A stretch of 21,105 bases of DNA, from NCBI GenBank assembly GCA_013330915.1, contig DUHK01000053.1:1-21105 (forward strand). The letters run 5' to 3'. How positions within the stretch are numbered: the first letter of the stretch is position 1; every line of letters starts with the position of its first letter. Below are positions 8,162 to 15,553 of this stretch, in pieces. The position numbers were made by a program, and so were the translations under genes. The DNA comes from Methanosphaera sp. (lineage in GTDB: Archaea > Methanobacteriota > Methanobacteria > Methanobacteriales > Methanobacteriaceae). The notes under the pieces are model-generated. The model did not search any database, was not told where the DNA came from, and saw only the letters and a program-made list of their open reading frames with translations.

Positions 8162-8569
8162 TCATAAAATAATTGTTATGTCAATACACCTGTTCTTTCT
8201 TGGTCCATCCAATTCTACAAAAAATATGCTCTGCCATGTACCCAAACTAATTTTACCATTAATAACAGGCAAGGTTTGATTTGGATTAGACAGCAATGAC
8301 TTCAAATGACTTCTGGCATTATTATCTATTCTGTCATGATAATAATCATCAAAAGGAATCAGATGTTCATAAAGGTTTATGATATCTTCTTTTAATCCTT
8401 TTTCATCCTCATTGATAATTATACCTGTTGTTGTGTGTTTTGTAGAAATGTTAACAAGAGCGTTTTCTATTTTATTTGATTTTATAATTCTTTGAACTTC
8501 AGATGTGATGTTTATTAATTCAACACCGCTATTTGTATCTATGCTGAGAGTTTCATGTATAAAGTTCAT
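8162..8569 (-). CDS. YjbQ/UPF0047 family protein
   Basis: A 135-residue single-domain protein of the YjbQ (UPF0047) family. Typical signatures are the KHTTTGIIINEDEKGL stretch, the conserved His-Asp region near the middle, SHLKSLL, and the C-terminal LGTWQSIFFVELDGPR. Family members are small trimeric beta proteins; some have been reported to have thiamine phosphate synthase activity, but the physiological role is unsettled. The start ATG has AAGGT about 6 bases upstream. It is separated from pyrI by 9 bp and from the nucleotidyltransferase by 23 bp, so it bridges the housekeeping and the phosphonate genes. Thiamine diphosphate is the cofactor of the decarboxylase two genes downstream, but a link is only a guess. 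Confidence 0.92.
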   Translation of the reverse strand: MNFIHETLSIDTNSGVELINITSEVQRIIKSNKIENALVNISTKHTTTGIIINEDEKGLKEDIINLYEHLIPFDDYYHDRIDNNARSHLKSLLSNPNQTLPVINGKISLGTWQSIFFVELDGPRKNRCIDITIIL

Positions 8570-8578
8570 GTTTTTACC

Positions 8579-9043
8579 TTATAACTGTGATTCAATATCC
8601 TCATAATCCATTGTACGTTCACAATAATGACATCTTAACAATACCGGTTCCTTTGATTGAACGTAAAACCTGTCCTGTAAAGGTTCGTTGGAATTGCTTA
8701 TACAATTTGGGTTACTGCACTTAACAACACCCACAACTTCATCGGCCAGATGCAGATTGAATTTGTTAACTATCTCATAATCACGAATAATATTGATTGA
8801 AGCCTGAGGAGCCAATAAAACGAGTTTATCCACTTCCTCCTCTGATAATTCCCTTCCTTCAATTTTTATTATGTCCTTTTTACCCATGTTTGAAGATTCA
8901 ACATTTATTGCTACCATTACAGGAGTTTCATCATCAGGCAAATTAAGCATGCTAAGAATGTTTGCGGCCCTGTTCTGTTTGATGTGATCAATTACTGTAC
9001 CGTTTTTGATGGATTTTACTTTTAATTCTTTTTTTTCTGACAT
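8579..9043 (-). CDS. pyrI: Aspartate carbamoyltransferase regulatory subunit
   Basis: A 154-residue PyrI. The N-terminal allosteric domain (about 8-100) binds CTP/ATP in the family, and the C-terminal zinc domain has four cysteines, Cys109, Cys114, Cys138 and Cys141, in the CxxxxC and CxxC arrangement that holds the contact to the PyrB catalytic trimer. It confers CTP feedback on pyrimidine synthesis in the cytoplasm. The catalytic partner pyrB is not in the window. It lies 6 bp after tgtA and 9 bp before yjbQ on the same strand, so it is probably co-transcribed with both. Its presence in front of CTP-consuming phosphonate genes may be coincidence. Confidence 0.96.
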   Translation of the reverse strand: MSEKKELKVKSIKNGTVIDHIKQNRAANILSMLNLPDDETPVMVAINVESSNMGKKDIIKIEGRELSEEEVDKLVLLAPQASINIIRDYEIVNKFNLHLADEVVGVVKCSNPNCISNSNEPLQDRFYVQSKEPVLLRCHYCERTMDYEDIESQL

Positions 9044-9049
9044 AACAAT

Positions 9050-11059
9050 CTACTCTTCAAATTTTTTTATTTTACGTGTTTTAATAGCTTGACCAGTGCT
9101 GAAATCTTTTATTTCATAACTGGACAACAATGATTTTCCACAAGCCAATAATTCATCGTCTTTGTTGACTATCAGGACTTCATCGTTTCTTCTGATGTTT
9201 TCATCACAATCCAGAACAAACTTGTTGAACACTGATTTTCCTTGAACAGCGTATGGTTCTGAATCCTCTGAAACCACCACTCTTGCGTTTGGATAAGATA
9301 AATGTTCGTGTAAACGTTTTGCACCCAAGTCAGACAGTATTAAAAATCCGTCGCTGGCTCTCATATTTACTATTGCCCTGTTATCTTCGTATACGTGACG
9401 AATTTTTCCGGTTTTTCGACTTTTTTCTATTTTGATTTTTTCAGGATCGTTTCCGAACAATGCTTCTCCGCAACCCGCACCAAATTGATAATCAGCAACT
9501 TCCATCAGTCTGTTGAAATCGGAAATTTTTGCTTCAGGAAGAATCAGTTCGTTTTCATAGAGGTCATATCCTTCCAATTCAAATGTTTGAATAACCTTCC
9601 TGTGAATTAAGACGTTTTCATATTTCTTTGCATATTCACTTATTAATTCCCTGACGAATTTCTTGGAAGTTTCATCGTGTATTGAAGGTGTTTCATTTTG
9701 TGCAAGAGGATAATATTCATCCAGTCCGAGTGGAATTATTCCGAATGGAATGTCCGCAACTACAATGTCACTATCTGAATAATCATTATTCACCGAATTT
9801 GAATAGAACGTTGAAATTTTTGGGGTGTACTTCTTAATGTATTCCCTGTTAACGTGTTTTGCATATGGCTTACTCGTTGGCGGCAATATTATTAAATTTT
9901 TGTTTTTGGCTTTGATTTGTTTTAATTTTTCAACGTGTCTGTAGACTTCGGAACGTGAGAGTGATTCATAACCTGTGTAGAAGAATGCTGATTTTTTACT
10001 GCTTGGAGTTAATCTTTCCATATCCTTTTGATATTCCTGTAATCTTCTTAGGCCGTCAAGTAAAAACGGATGTGATCTGCATCTTAATTCAACCAGTTTC
10101 ATCAGTTCTCCATCGACTATTGCCTGTCTGATTCTTCTGATTTCGGCAAAACTGATGTGAAGATTATGTTCGGCTATTAACTTTGCACGTTTTTCCTGAT
10201 CCATTTGTTTGAGTTCTTCAACAGTGTGTTCACAACAGACCCTGCAGCTGCAAGGCATTTCTATAAGATTTTCCAGTTTTAATGTGCCGTCAGGCATCAT
10301 GAACCTGTCCTTGTTTGCGTATAGAATATATGCTGCACTGTCAAATAAGTCACATCCCATAGCAACAGCCAATGCAAAAACCATAGGGTGACCTGCACCC
10401 ATAAGATGTCTTGGCTTGTCTTCAGGCAAACCTCTCATTGAGTACATTACAGCATCAACCAGATCAGCATAGCGATACATTTCCATTAAAGGCACCACTG
10501 CACCTATAGGATAAATATCCGCATCGAAGCGGGATATTTCCTTTGCACAGTACTCTCTAAGGTCTGGGAATGTGGAACCCTGAACTACACTGTTTAAGAG
10601 TAAATTCTTCCTGACCTTTGATGCTTCTTCGGCTCTTTCGATTGTTACCTTCAAATCTTCTTCGGCTTCTTCCCTTTTAACATATGGTGCGGTAGGAATA
10701 TCCAATGATGTTCCTATGTCTGTGCCGATAGCTTCCTGAAACTTAATGACTTCCTCGTTAGATATGTCAATGTCACCATATACCGATAACTGGAAGGAAC
10801 CTGAATCAGTTTCAATTGTTCCAGGAAAATCTATTAATTCGTGAACTCCATCCTTTAAGGCTTTTTCCTTTAACTTTTCATTCTTATAAATTATATAAGA
10901 ATTTGTTATTACAATTTCCGCCCCAAATTTCTTAACGTCTAATGTTTGTTTTCCAGGGTGGACAACAGGCATTAGATTTGGAGTGGTTACCTTACCATGT
11001 GGAGTTTTAAACGTTCCAATACGTGCCATTGCATCTTTATATTTTATCTCAAAATCCAC
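9050..11059 (-). CDS. tgtA: Archaeosine tRNA-guanine transglycosylase
   Basis: A 669-residue archaeal TGT, which exchanges guanine-15 in the tRNA D-arm for preQ0, the precursor of archaeosine. The catalytic domain contains ETDSGSFQLSVYGD with the nucleophilic Asp, the guanine-binding TDSGSFQ loop, and the zinc site CSCRVC followed by a downstream HNLH. The C-terminus (about 590-669) is a PUA RNA-binding domain, and the length is normal for the full archaeal form. The frame opens at a TTG at 11074, but the GTG at 11059 gives VDFEIKYKDAMARIG, matching the family N-terminus, and has GGGATG 7 bases upstream, so it was chosen. It is the first gene of a seven-gene minus-strand block with gaps of 6 to 26 bp. 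Identification is secure. Confidence 0.97.
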   Translation of the reverse strand: MDFEIKYKDAMARIGTFKTPHGKVTTPNLMPVVHPGKQTLDVKKFGAEIVITNSYIIYKNEKLKEKALKDGVHELIDFPGTIETDSGSFQLSVYGDIDISNEEVIKFQEAIGTDIGTSLDIPTAPYVKREEAEEDLKVTIERAEEASKVRKNLLLNSVVQGSTFPDLREYCAKEISRFDADIYPIGAVVPLMEMYRYADLVDAVMYSMRGLPEDKPRHLMGAGHPMVFALAVAMGCDLFDSAAYILYANKDRFMMPDGTLKLENLIEMPCSCRVCCEHTVEELKQMDQEKRAKLIAEHNLHISFAEIRRIRQAIVDGELMKLVELRCRSHPFLLDGLRRLQEYQKDMERLTPSSKKSAFFYTGYESLSRSEVYRHVEKLKQIKAKNKNLIILPPTSKPYAKHVNREYIKKYTPKISTFYSNSVNNDYSDSDIVVADIPFGIIPLGLDEYYPLAQNETPSIHDETSKKFVRELISEYAKKYENVLIHRKVIQTFELEGYDLYENELILPEAKISDFNRLMEVADYQFGAGCGEALFGNDPEKIKIEKSRKTGKIRHVYEDNRAIVNMRASDGFLILSDLGAKRLHEHLSYPNARVVVSEDSEPYAVQGKSVFNKFVLDCDENIRRNDEVLIVNKDDELLACGKSLLSSYEIKDFSTGQAIKTRKIKKFEE

Positions 11060-11089
11060 TATATTACATCCCAAAAATTTATTATCATT

Positions 11090-11099
11090 ATTTATATTT
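11090..11099 (-). promoter_or_regulatory. TATA box of the tgtA-phosphonate operon
   Basis: On the minus strand the 47 bp between the glycosyltransferase stop and tgtA contains AAATATAAAT, a good archaeal TATA box. Transcription would begin about 25 bases later, near 11070, leaving a very short leader before the GTG start. The same ten bases occur in front of the divergent gene at 19679. No other clear promoter is visible before the phosphonate genes, which supports a single transcript. Confidence 0.5.
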
Positions 11100-11106
11100 G
11101 TTAAAG

Positions 11107-12138
11107 CTAAAAGAAATATTTTTTAGATAAACCTTTAATGTATGAAAATATTTTATTTGAATCGTTGCTTTTTGTTAGCTGTTTTTTGTTAATTGAAGCC
11201 TTATAATCCTCAAAACTGTTAGAATCTTTAATCGATACGTAAAAATTCCGTTTATCGGAAGATATTTTGTCCAATATACCTTCTTTAATAGTGTTTTTAT
11301 TAAAATCTTCATTTAAGAGTGTGAAAAACTCTTTTTTATCTTCATTGTTTTCAAAGAGGTTTTTTAGTTCTGTGAGCTTAAAGTTAACATAATTTTCTTC
11401 CAGCAGGTCATAAAGCTGTTCATTGTTCAGGAATATTCTTATTTCATCGAGTACCTGTAAAAATTCGTGACTTTTATTGTTCTGTACTGATTTGGATTGT
11501 CTGGTGTTTGTTTCTGTTCGTCTGTAGTTATAGAAGATTTCATTCAGATAGGATATTCTTTTGGCCTTGATTATGGATTTTATATGGAAGAATACGTCTT
11601 CAAAAAGTCCAACCTCAGAAAAGCTGATATGATTTTTTCTGAGAAAATCGGTTTTGTGTAACTTTGTACATACTATTAAAAAGTTATTCATCACGATATC
11701 GGTTTTTTGGTGAAAATCGAAAGTTCCCTCTATGTTTTCGGGGTAGTATATTCTTTTTCTGAAATTTCCTTCGGGCAGATGCTCTATGGCATTAAAGAGC
11801 ACAAGTTCAGATTCATTTTCCTTTGCATTGTCATAGAGCTTTTCAAGGGCGTCCAATTCAATCCAATCATCTGCATCCAAAAAGAATATGTATTCCCCTT
11901 CTGCTATTTTTAAGCCTTCATTTCTGGCAGATCCAGGTCCCCGATTATTTTGTTCCAGGATTTTTATTCTTGAATCCTTTCTTGAATATTGCTCAAGAAT
12001 TTTCTGTGAAGCATCCGTTGATCCGTCATTTACACAGATGATTTCAATATCATTTAGTGTTTGATTGATAGCGGATGTTAGGCATTCATCCAAATATTTT
12101 TCCTTGTTAAAAACAGGTATGATTACTGATATTTTCAT
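11107..12138 (-). CDS. Family 2 glycosyltransferase
   Basis: A 343-residue GT-A glycosyltransferase. From the chosen start it reads MKISVIIPVFN, then CVNDGSTD, NRGPGSARNEG and FFLDADDW with an intact DxD for metal and nucleotide sugar. The C-terminal part is a helical, charged region with no further domain and no membrane anchor. Donor and acceptor are unknown. The frame extends upstream to ATGs at 12153 and 12165; none of the three has a convincing ribosome binding site, and 12138 fits the family start best. It stands alone between a 240 bp AT-rich gap and the tgtA promoter. A TATA-like AGTATATGATAA lies at 12224-12235 on its strand, and a second weaker candidate near 12270-12285. Confidence 0.93.
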   Translation of the reverse strand: MKISVIIPVFNKEKYLDECLTSAINQTLNDIEIICVNDGSTDASQKILEQYSRKDSRIKILEQNNRGPGSARNEGLKIAEGEYIFFLDADDWIELDALEKLYDNAKENESELVLFNAIEHLPEGNFRKRIYYPENIEGTFDFHQKTDIVMNNFLIVCTKLHKTDFLRKNHISFSEVGLFEDVFFHIKSIIKAKRISYLNEIFYNYRRTETNTRQSKSVQNNKSHEFLQVLDEIRIFLNNEQLYDLLEENYVNFKLTELKNLFENNEDKKEFFTLLNEDFNKNTIKEGILDKISSDKRNFYVSIKDSNSFEDYKASINKKQLTKSNDSNKIFSYIKGLSKKYFF

Positions 12139-12382
12139 AGGCACACACTTCATTTTACAAATCATTGCTTTTTTGAATTTTTTTGATTCCTATTCTTAGG
12201 TATTTTACATCTTACTTTGAATTATCATATACTGAATTTTAGACTTCATGAAATTTAGTTCAAATCATAAAAGTATAAAATTTATTGTTTGAAAAATAAT
12301 TATAATCACATGGAATTATTTTAAATTAAGTTTTTCAATCCGACATGTAGATTTTCACATTGAAAAATAAAATTTTACATAT

Positions 12383-12397
12383 AAAAAAAAGAAAAAA
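12383..12397 (-). terminator. T-rich terminator after the second SGNH pair
   Basis: On the minus strand a run of six T, one C and eight T follows within 25 bases of the SGNH gene stop at 12406. This is the usual archaeal intrinsic terminator pattern. The remaining bases up to 12166 are AT-rich and hold only promoter-like TATA elements for the next gene; no reading frame or RNA is apparent. Confidence 0.55.
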
Positions 12398-12405
12398 TGA
12401 ATTTG

Positions 12406-13467
12406 TTATGATTTTAATAATTCACAAATTTTATCGGCAACCCTGAACATGGCGTAATCTGTATATCCTCCGCCGTCTATGGCCGCCAGATCGTATTCAT
12501 CACCATTAAACAGGTCCTTCTGATTCAGTATATACGTGTTTTCTCCACGTTTTTTTGCATTGTTATATGTTTGGTAAATCACGTCATCAAATGATTCGTA
12601 TTTTTTAGATTTGTTAAATACTGCCGATGTCATGATGATGATTTTTTTATCGGGATGCATCTGTCTGATTTTCCTATAGAAAGCTTCGTGTGTATCTTTA
12701 AAATAATCCAAATCCGAAGCGTTTCTGGAATAGTCTATTACAATGGAATCACACTCAAGATTTCCAATCATTTCTGCCGCTTTAATTGTTCCTCTGCAAC
12801 ACATGGTCGTGGAAAAATTAATTATGTCCTGATTCATTTGTCTGCTGACAATATTTGGGAATGCGTTACCGCTTCTTGTTGCCGAAGCTCCCTGTGTAAT
12901 GTCGTTTCCATAGAAAATTATCGGGGAACGTTTGTCTTTTGGATAACGGAATTTTCCAATTCTTGAGCCACGTTCTATTCCTATGTACATCTGTTCAATA
13001 GTGTCGTAGCTTGGTAAAAAGATACATACCGAACTGTTAGGGGGAATATATATCTGATCGGCATATAAACGGTATCCTTCCTGAGGGGCTATTAACTGTT
13101 TGTGTTGATATTTGCCGTCCTTGGAGACAAGATGAATATCCAATCCGGAAGAGTTCCATGTTACCATGTTTTTATAATTGTAACCTCTTTTCAATTCAAC
13201 CTTAAATACAAGTCTCCTGGATGTGGTTTTAAATCTTATTCTGCAACCGCATGAAGCAGTTTTATGGTAAATCATCGAATTGTTTACAACCCTGCCGAAC
13301 TGTATCATTTCCTTTTCCACTTCAGGAGTGTACTTACAAAAATTTACCTTATCCGTGTTAAACGGATTTCCAAAAACCAATGAAGGATGATTTAATACGT
13401 TTAAATACTGAATATTCTTTTCATCTATTGATTTAATAGGATCGGCTAGTGAATTTAAATATTCCAT
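12406..13467 (-). CDS. SGNH hydrolase-like protein with lost catalytic Ser and His (putative pseudoenzyme)
   Basis: A 353-residue paralog of the protein at 108-1172, colinear with it over nearly the full length. Shared landmarks are the MEYL start, the KTASCGCR against HSASCGVR region, the IFLPSYDTIEQMYIGI stretch, YGNxxTQGA, DYSRNA and HPDKKIIIMT. At the two catalytic positions it differs: block I reads GNDITQG, so Ser189 is Asp189, and DNSH is DGGG, so His334 is Gly334. Hydrolysis by the classical SGNH mechanism should be lost, while the fold appears kept, which suggests a binding or scaffold role. Its start overlaps the end of the 282-residue SGNH-like gene by 13 bp, so the two are coupled. 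It is followed by a T-rich terminator. Confidence 0.87.
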   Translation of the reverse strand: MEYLNSLADPIKSIDEKNIQYLNVLNHPSLVFGNPFNTDKVNFCKYTPEVEKEMIQFGRVVNNSMIYHKTASCGCRIRFKTTSRRLVFKVELKRGYNYKNMVTWNSSGLDIHLVSKDGKYQHKQLIAPQEGYRLYADQIYIPPNSSVCIFLPSYDTIEQMYIGIERGSRIGKFRYPKDKRSPIIFYGNDITQGASATRSGNAFPNIVSRQMNQDIINFSTTMCCRGTIKAAEMIGNLECDSIVIDYSRNASDLDYFKDTHEAFYRKIRQMHPDKKIIIMTSAVFNKSKKYESFDDVIYQTYNNAKKRGENTYILNQKDLFNGDEYDLAAIDGGGYTDYAMFRVADKICELLKS

Positions 13468-14303
13468 TGTGTCAATCTCCTGATAACTTCTTTAACCTCA
13501 TTATAAATAAAAATGTTTCCGGAATCGTTCATAAACCAGACGTTATAAGTGCACATGTCCCTGTGTTCATCATCATAAAGGTAAGATAAATCCAATACTT
13601 CCAGTTCACCGTTTTTAACCAGTCGTTGAATGGTTTTATTTAGTATGATTGATTTGTACATTCTGCCGTCTGGAATTGAGTACCATCCGACAACTTGTTT
13701 ACATCGCTGTTTCATCAGACGTATTACATCCACGAGATCTTCTTCAACGGCAAGTTCGTTTTGGCTGAAATAATCCAGTTCCAATATTCCAATATCTGCA
13801 ACAGGGGGATTTTTTGTGGAATAATATTCTTTAACTCTTCTTAGATAATTTTTATCATCAAAGGCCACATGATATACATTGGCATCAAATTTTCTTTCTA
13901 TGATGTTTGAAAACATGTTTGCAGAAGTAGTGCATCCTATTCCGTAGGTTGTCGGACCGCCCACAACCACAACATTCTTTTCAGGAATCAATTTAATAAT
14001 TTTAGCGTATGAATCATCGGGCAATATAATCTGCAGCTTCCTTAGAGTACTGATTATCGGACCGTATATCAATATTTCATAAATTTCTCCCTCATCCACG
14101 AATTCTGACATGTCAATTGTAAACGGAGTATCCAAAGCGTAGTTGCCTATGTTATACCACATTCTGTCATTAAGAGTTCTGTACATCACACTAAGACCTT
14201 CACGAAGAGAAAGACCCATATGTGGAAAGAAACTTCGTACAACATTAACAACCTCAAAGTCTATGTCAAAAGTCTGTGAATCGCTTTCAAAAAAATAGGA
14301 CAT
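13455..14303 (-). CDS. SGNH-like protein, degenerate, partner of the 12406-13467 gene
   Basis: A 282-residue protein with an N-terminal beta-rich part (about 1-108) and a C-terminal SGNH-like part. The block I position reads GGPTTYGIGCT (115-125), with Pro where Ser would be, and block V reads NDSGN (259-263), with Asn for His. The C-terminus matches the partial gene at 1-105, so this is the upstream member of a duplicated pair. The annotated ATG at 14303 has no ribosome binding site. The frame stays open for 27 codons upstream without ATG, GTG or TTG, and AGGGGGAA lies 7 bases before an in-frame ATA at 14357, so the true protein may be 18 residues longer or the start mutated. Function is unknown. 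Confidence 0.8.
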   Translation of the reverse strand: MSYFFESDSQTFDIDFEVVNVVRSFFPHMGLSLREGLSVMYRTLNDRMWYNIGNYALDTPFTIDMSEFVDEGEIYEILIYGPIISTLRKLQIILPDDSYAKIIKLIPEKNVVVVGGPTTYGIGCTTSANMFSNIIERKFDANVYHVAFDDKNYLRRVKEYYSTKNPPVADIGILELDYFSQNELAVEEDLVDVIRLMKQRCKQVVGWYSIPDGRMYKSIILNKTIQRLVKNGELEVLDLSYLYDDEHRDMCTYNVWFMNDSGNIFIYNEVKEVIRRLTQWNI

Positions 14304-14347
14304 AGAATCTACAGGTCGGCGTGAAGGATATTCCTTATCAAAAAAAT

Positions 14348-14378
14348 CTAATAATATGATTATTCCCCCTAATAATAT
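14348..14378. repeat. Direct repeat CTAATAATAT in the leader region
   Basis: The ten bases CTAATAATAT occur at 14348-14357 and again at 14369-14378, 21 bp apart start to start, about two helical turns. The ribosome-binding-like CCCCC (GGGGG on the minus strand) lies between them. The spacing would suit a dimeric regulator, but in AT-rich DNA a chance repeat is possible. Confidence 0.35.
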
Positions 14379-14391
14379 TATCCTAATTTAT

Positions 14392-14416
14392 CTTTTATTT
14401 TTCATAAAAATAAAAG
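14392..14416. repeat. Perfect 11-bp inverted repeat with 3-bp centre
   Basis: CTTTTATTTTT at 14392-14402, then CAT, then AAAAATAAAAG at 14406-14416 form a perfect palindrome. It lies about 90 bases before the annotated start of the 282-residue SGNH-like gene and about 110 bases after the end of the glycosyltransferase at 14526. It could be an operator, part of a promoter, or a weak hairpin terminator. The 222 bp gap around it holds no gene. Confidence 0.5.
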
Positions 14417-14496
14417 TTTTTATTTAATGACTTGTAATTTTTTTTTTGAACTGAATATTAATCAGCTATGGATTAAAAGTTTTTACATTATTAATT

Positions 14497-14505
14497 AAAA
14501 AAAAA
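14497..14505 (-). terminator. T9 terminator after the glycosyltransferase operon
   Basis: Nine T on the minus strand lie about 20 bases after the stop of the glycosyltransferase ending at 14526. This probably ends the three-gene transcript that starts before 19355. Confidence 0.5.
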
Positions 14506-14525
14506 TATGTGAAATAAGTTCATAT

Positions 14526-15503
14526 TCACTCAAATTTTAAAAGTAACAGTGGAGACATGAATTTATAGTATAATACTTTAAAATTTCTGTTTAATTCTTC
14601 CTGAACTATGTTTTCATCCACATTTTTTAAGGCTTTCTGAATATATGAACAGGTATCAAAATCCAATGAACTTATATCGTTGTTGTTGTGTTCTAGAATG
14701 ATTTCAATATATCTAAACAATCGGGTGTAAAATACTTTTATGATGTTTTCATCGTGAACGTCGTTTTCCTTGAGAACGTCATAAATATCCAAAATCCTCT
14801 TCATCGGCAGAGTGTTATCTCCAAAGTCGTTTGAAGAAGAATTTGGATTTGTTATCCTGTAATAATAAAATGCATCGTCCAGATAAATTATTTTTTCGGC
14901 TTTCAGGGCAGTTTCATAGAAAAACGGATTGTCAACCCATCCACCTTTAGGAACTTCAAGGAATTTAATGTTGTTTTTTTGTAAAAAGTCTTTTGAATAA
15001 ATTCCAGCCCATATTGAAGGGTGTCCTTCAACAAATAATGGTTCTTCCTTTAAGGTGATGATCTTTTCGGTTGGTACGTCCCGTTTTGAAACGTCCTTGA
15101 TGATTTCCACATTAGCTTCATCATAATCGTTTAGATAATAAAAGTTAGACTTGATAATGTCTATCGTATCGTTTTGTGAATGGGAATATAATGTTTCAAG
15201 CATTTTATCATCAATATAATCGTCCGTTTCGACTATGCTGATATATTTTCCTTTTGATTCATTTATTCCAAGATTTACCTGGTATCCATAGCTTTTCTTG
15301 TCGGAATTTAAAATTCGTATCCTTTCATCTTCTTTCTGGTACTTCTTAATTATGTCCAGTGTTTTGTCGGTAGATCCTGCATCAACACAGATGACTTCAA
15401 TATCCCTGAATGTTTGGTTTAAGACGCTTGAAAGACATTCCTCCATGTAGTCCTCCACATTCAATGATGGCATGATTACAGAAATTTTAGGTGTTAAACT
15501 CAT
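14526..15503 (-). CDS. Family 2 glycosyltransferase, ETDD variant
   Basis: A 325-residue GT-A glycosyltransferase. It begins MSLTPKISVIMPSLNVEDYM, has CVDAGSTD, and carries ETDD at 92-95 where the common form is DADD. This matches ESDD in domain 1 of the protein at 1214-3391, and both share IKSNFY, a KDFLQKN segment after the core and NPxSS further on, so they form one subfamily and probably use a related sugar. The C-terminus ends in hydrophobic PLLLLKF, too short for a clear membrane anchor. The ATG has GGAG about 6 bases upstream. It is the last of three glycosyltransferase genes on this strand, 50 bp after the previous one. Confidence 0.93.
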   Translation of the reverse strand: MSLTPKISVIMPSLNVEDYMEECLSSVLNQTFRDIEVICVDAGSTDKTLDIIKKYQKEDERIRILNSDKKSYGYQVNLGINESKGKYISIVETDDYIDDKMLETLYSHSQNDTIDIIKSNFYYLNDYDEANVEIIKDVSKRDVPTEKIITLKEEPLFVEGHPSIWAGIYSKDFLQKNNIKFLEVPKGGWVDNPFFYETALKAEKIIYLDDAFYYYRITNPNSSSNDFGDNTLPMKRILDIYDVLKENDVHDENIIKVFYTRLFRYIEIILEHNNNDISSLDFDTCSYIQKALKNVDENIVQEELNRNFKVLYYKFMSPLLLLKFE

Positions 15504-15553
15504 TATTAGTCTCCATTTTTTTTGTAATAATAACGTTGTTGATTAGATTTTAC

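Noticed and set aside
12139..12405. Possible small gene or RNA in the gap
   Set aside because: The stretch is AT-rich with no start plus ribosome binding site combination and no stable structure I can see; only promoter and terminator elements are credible.
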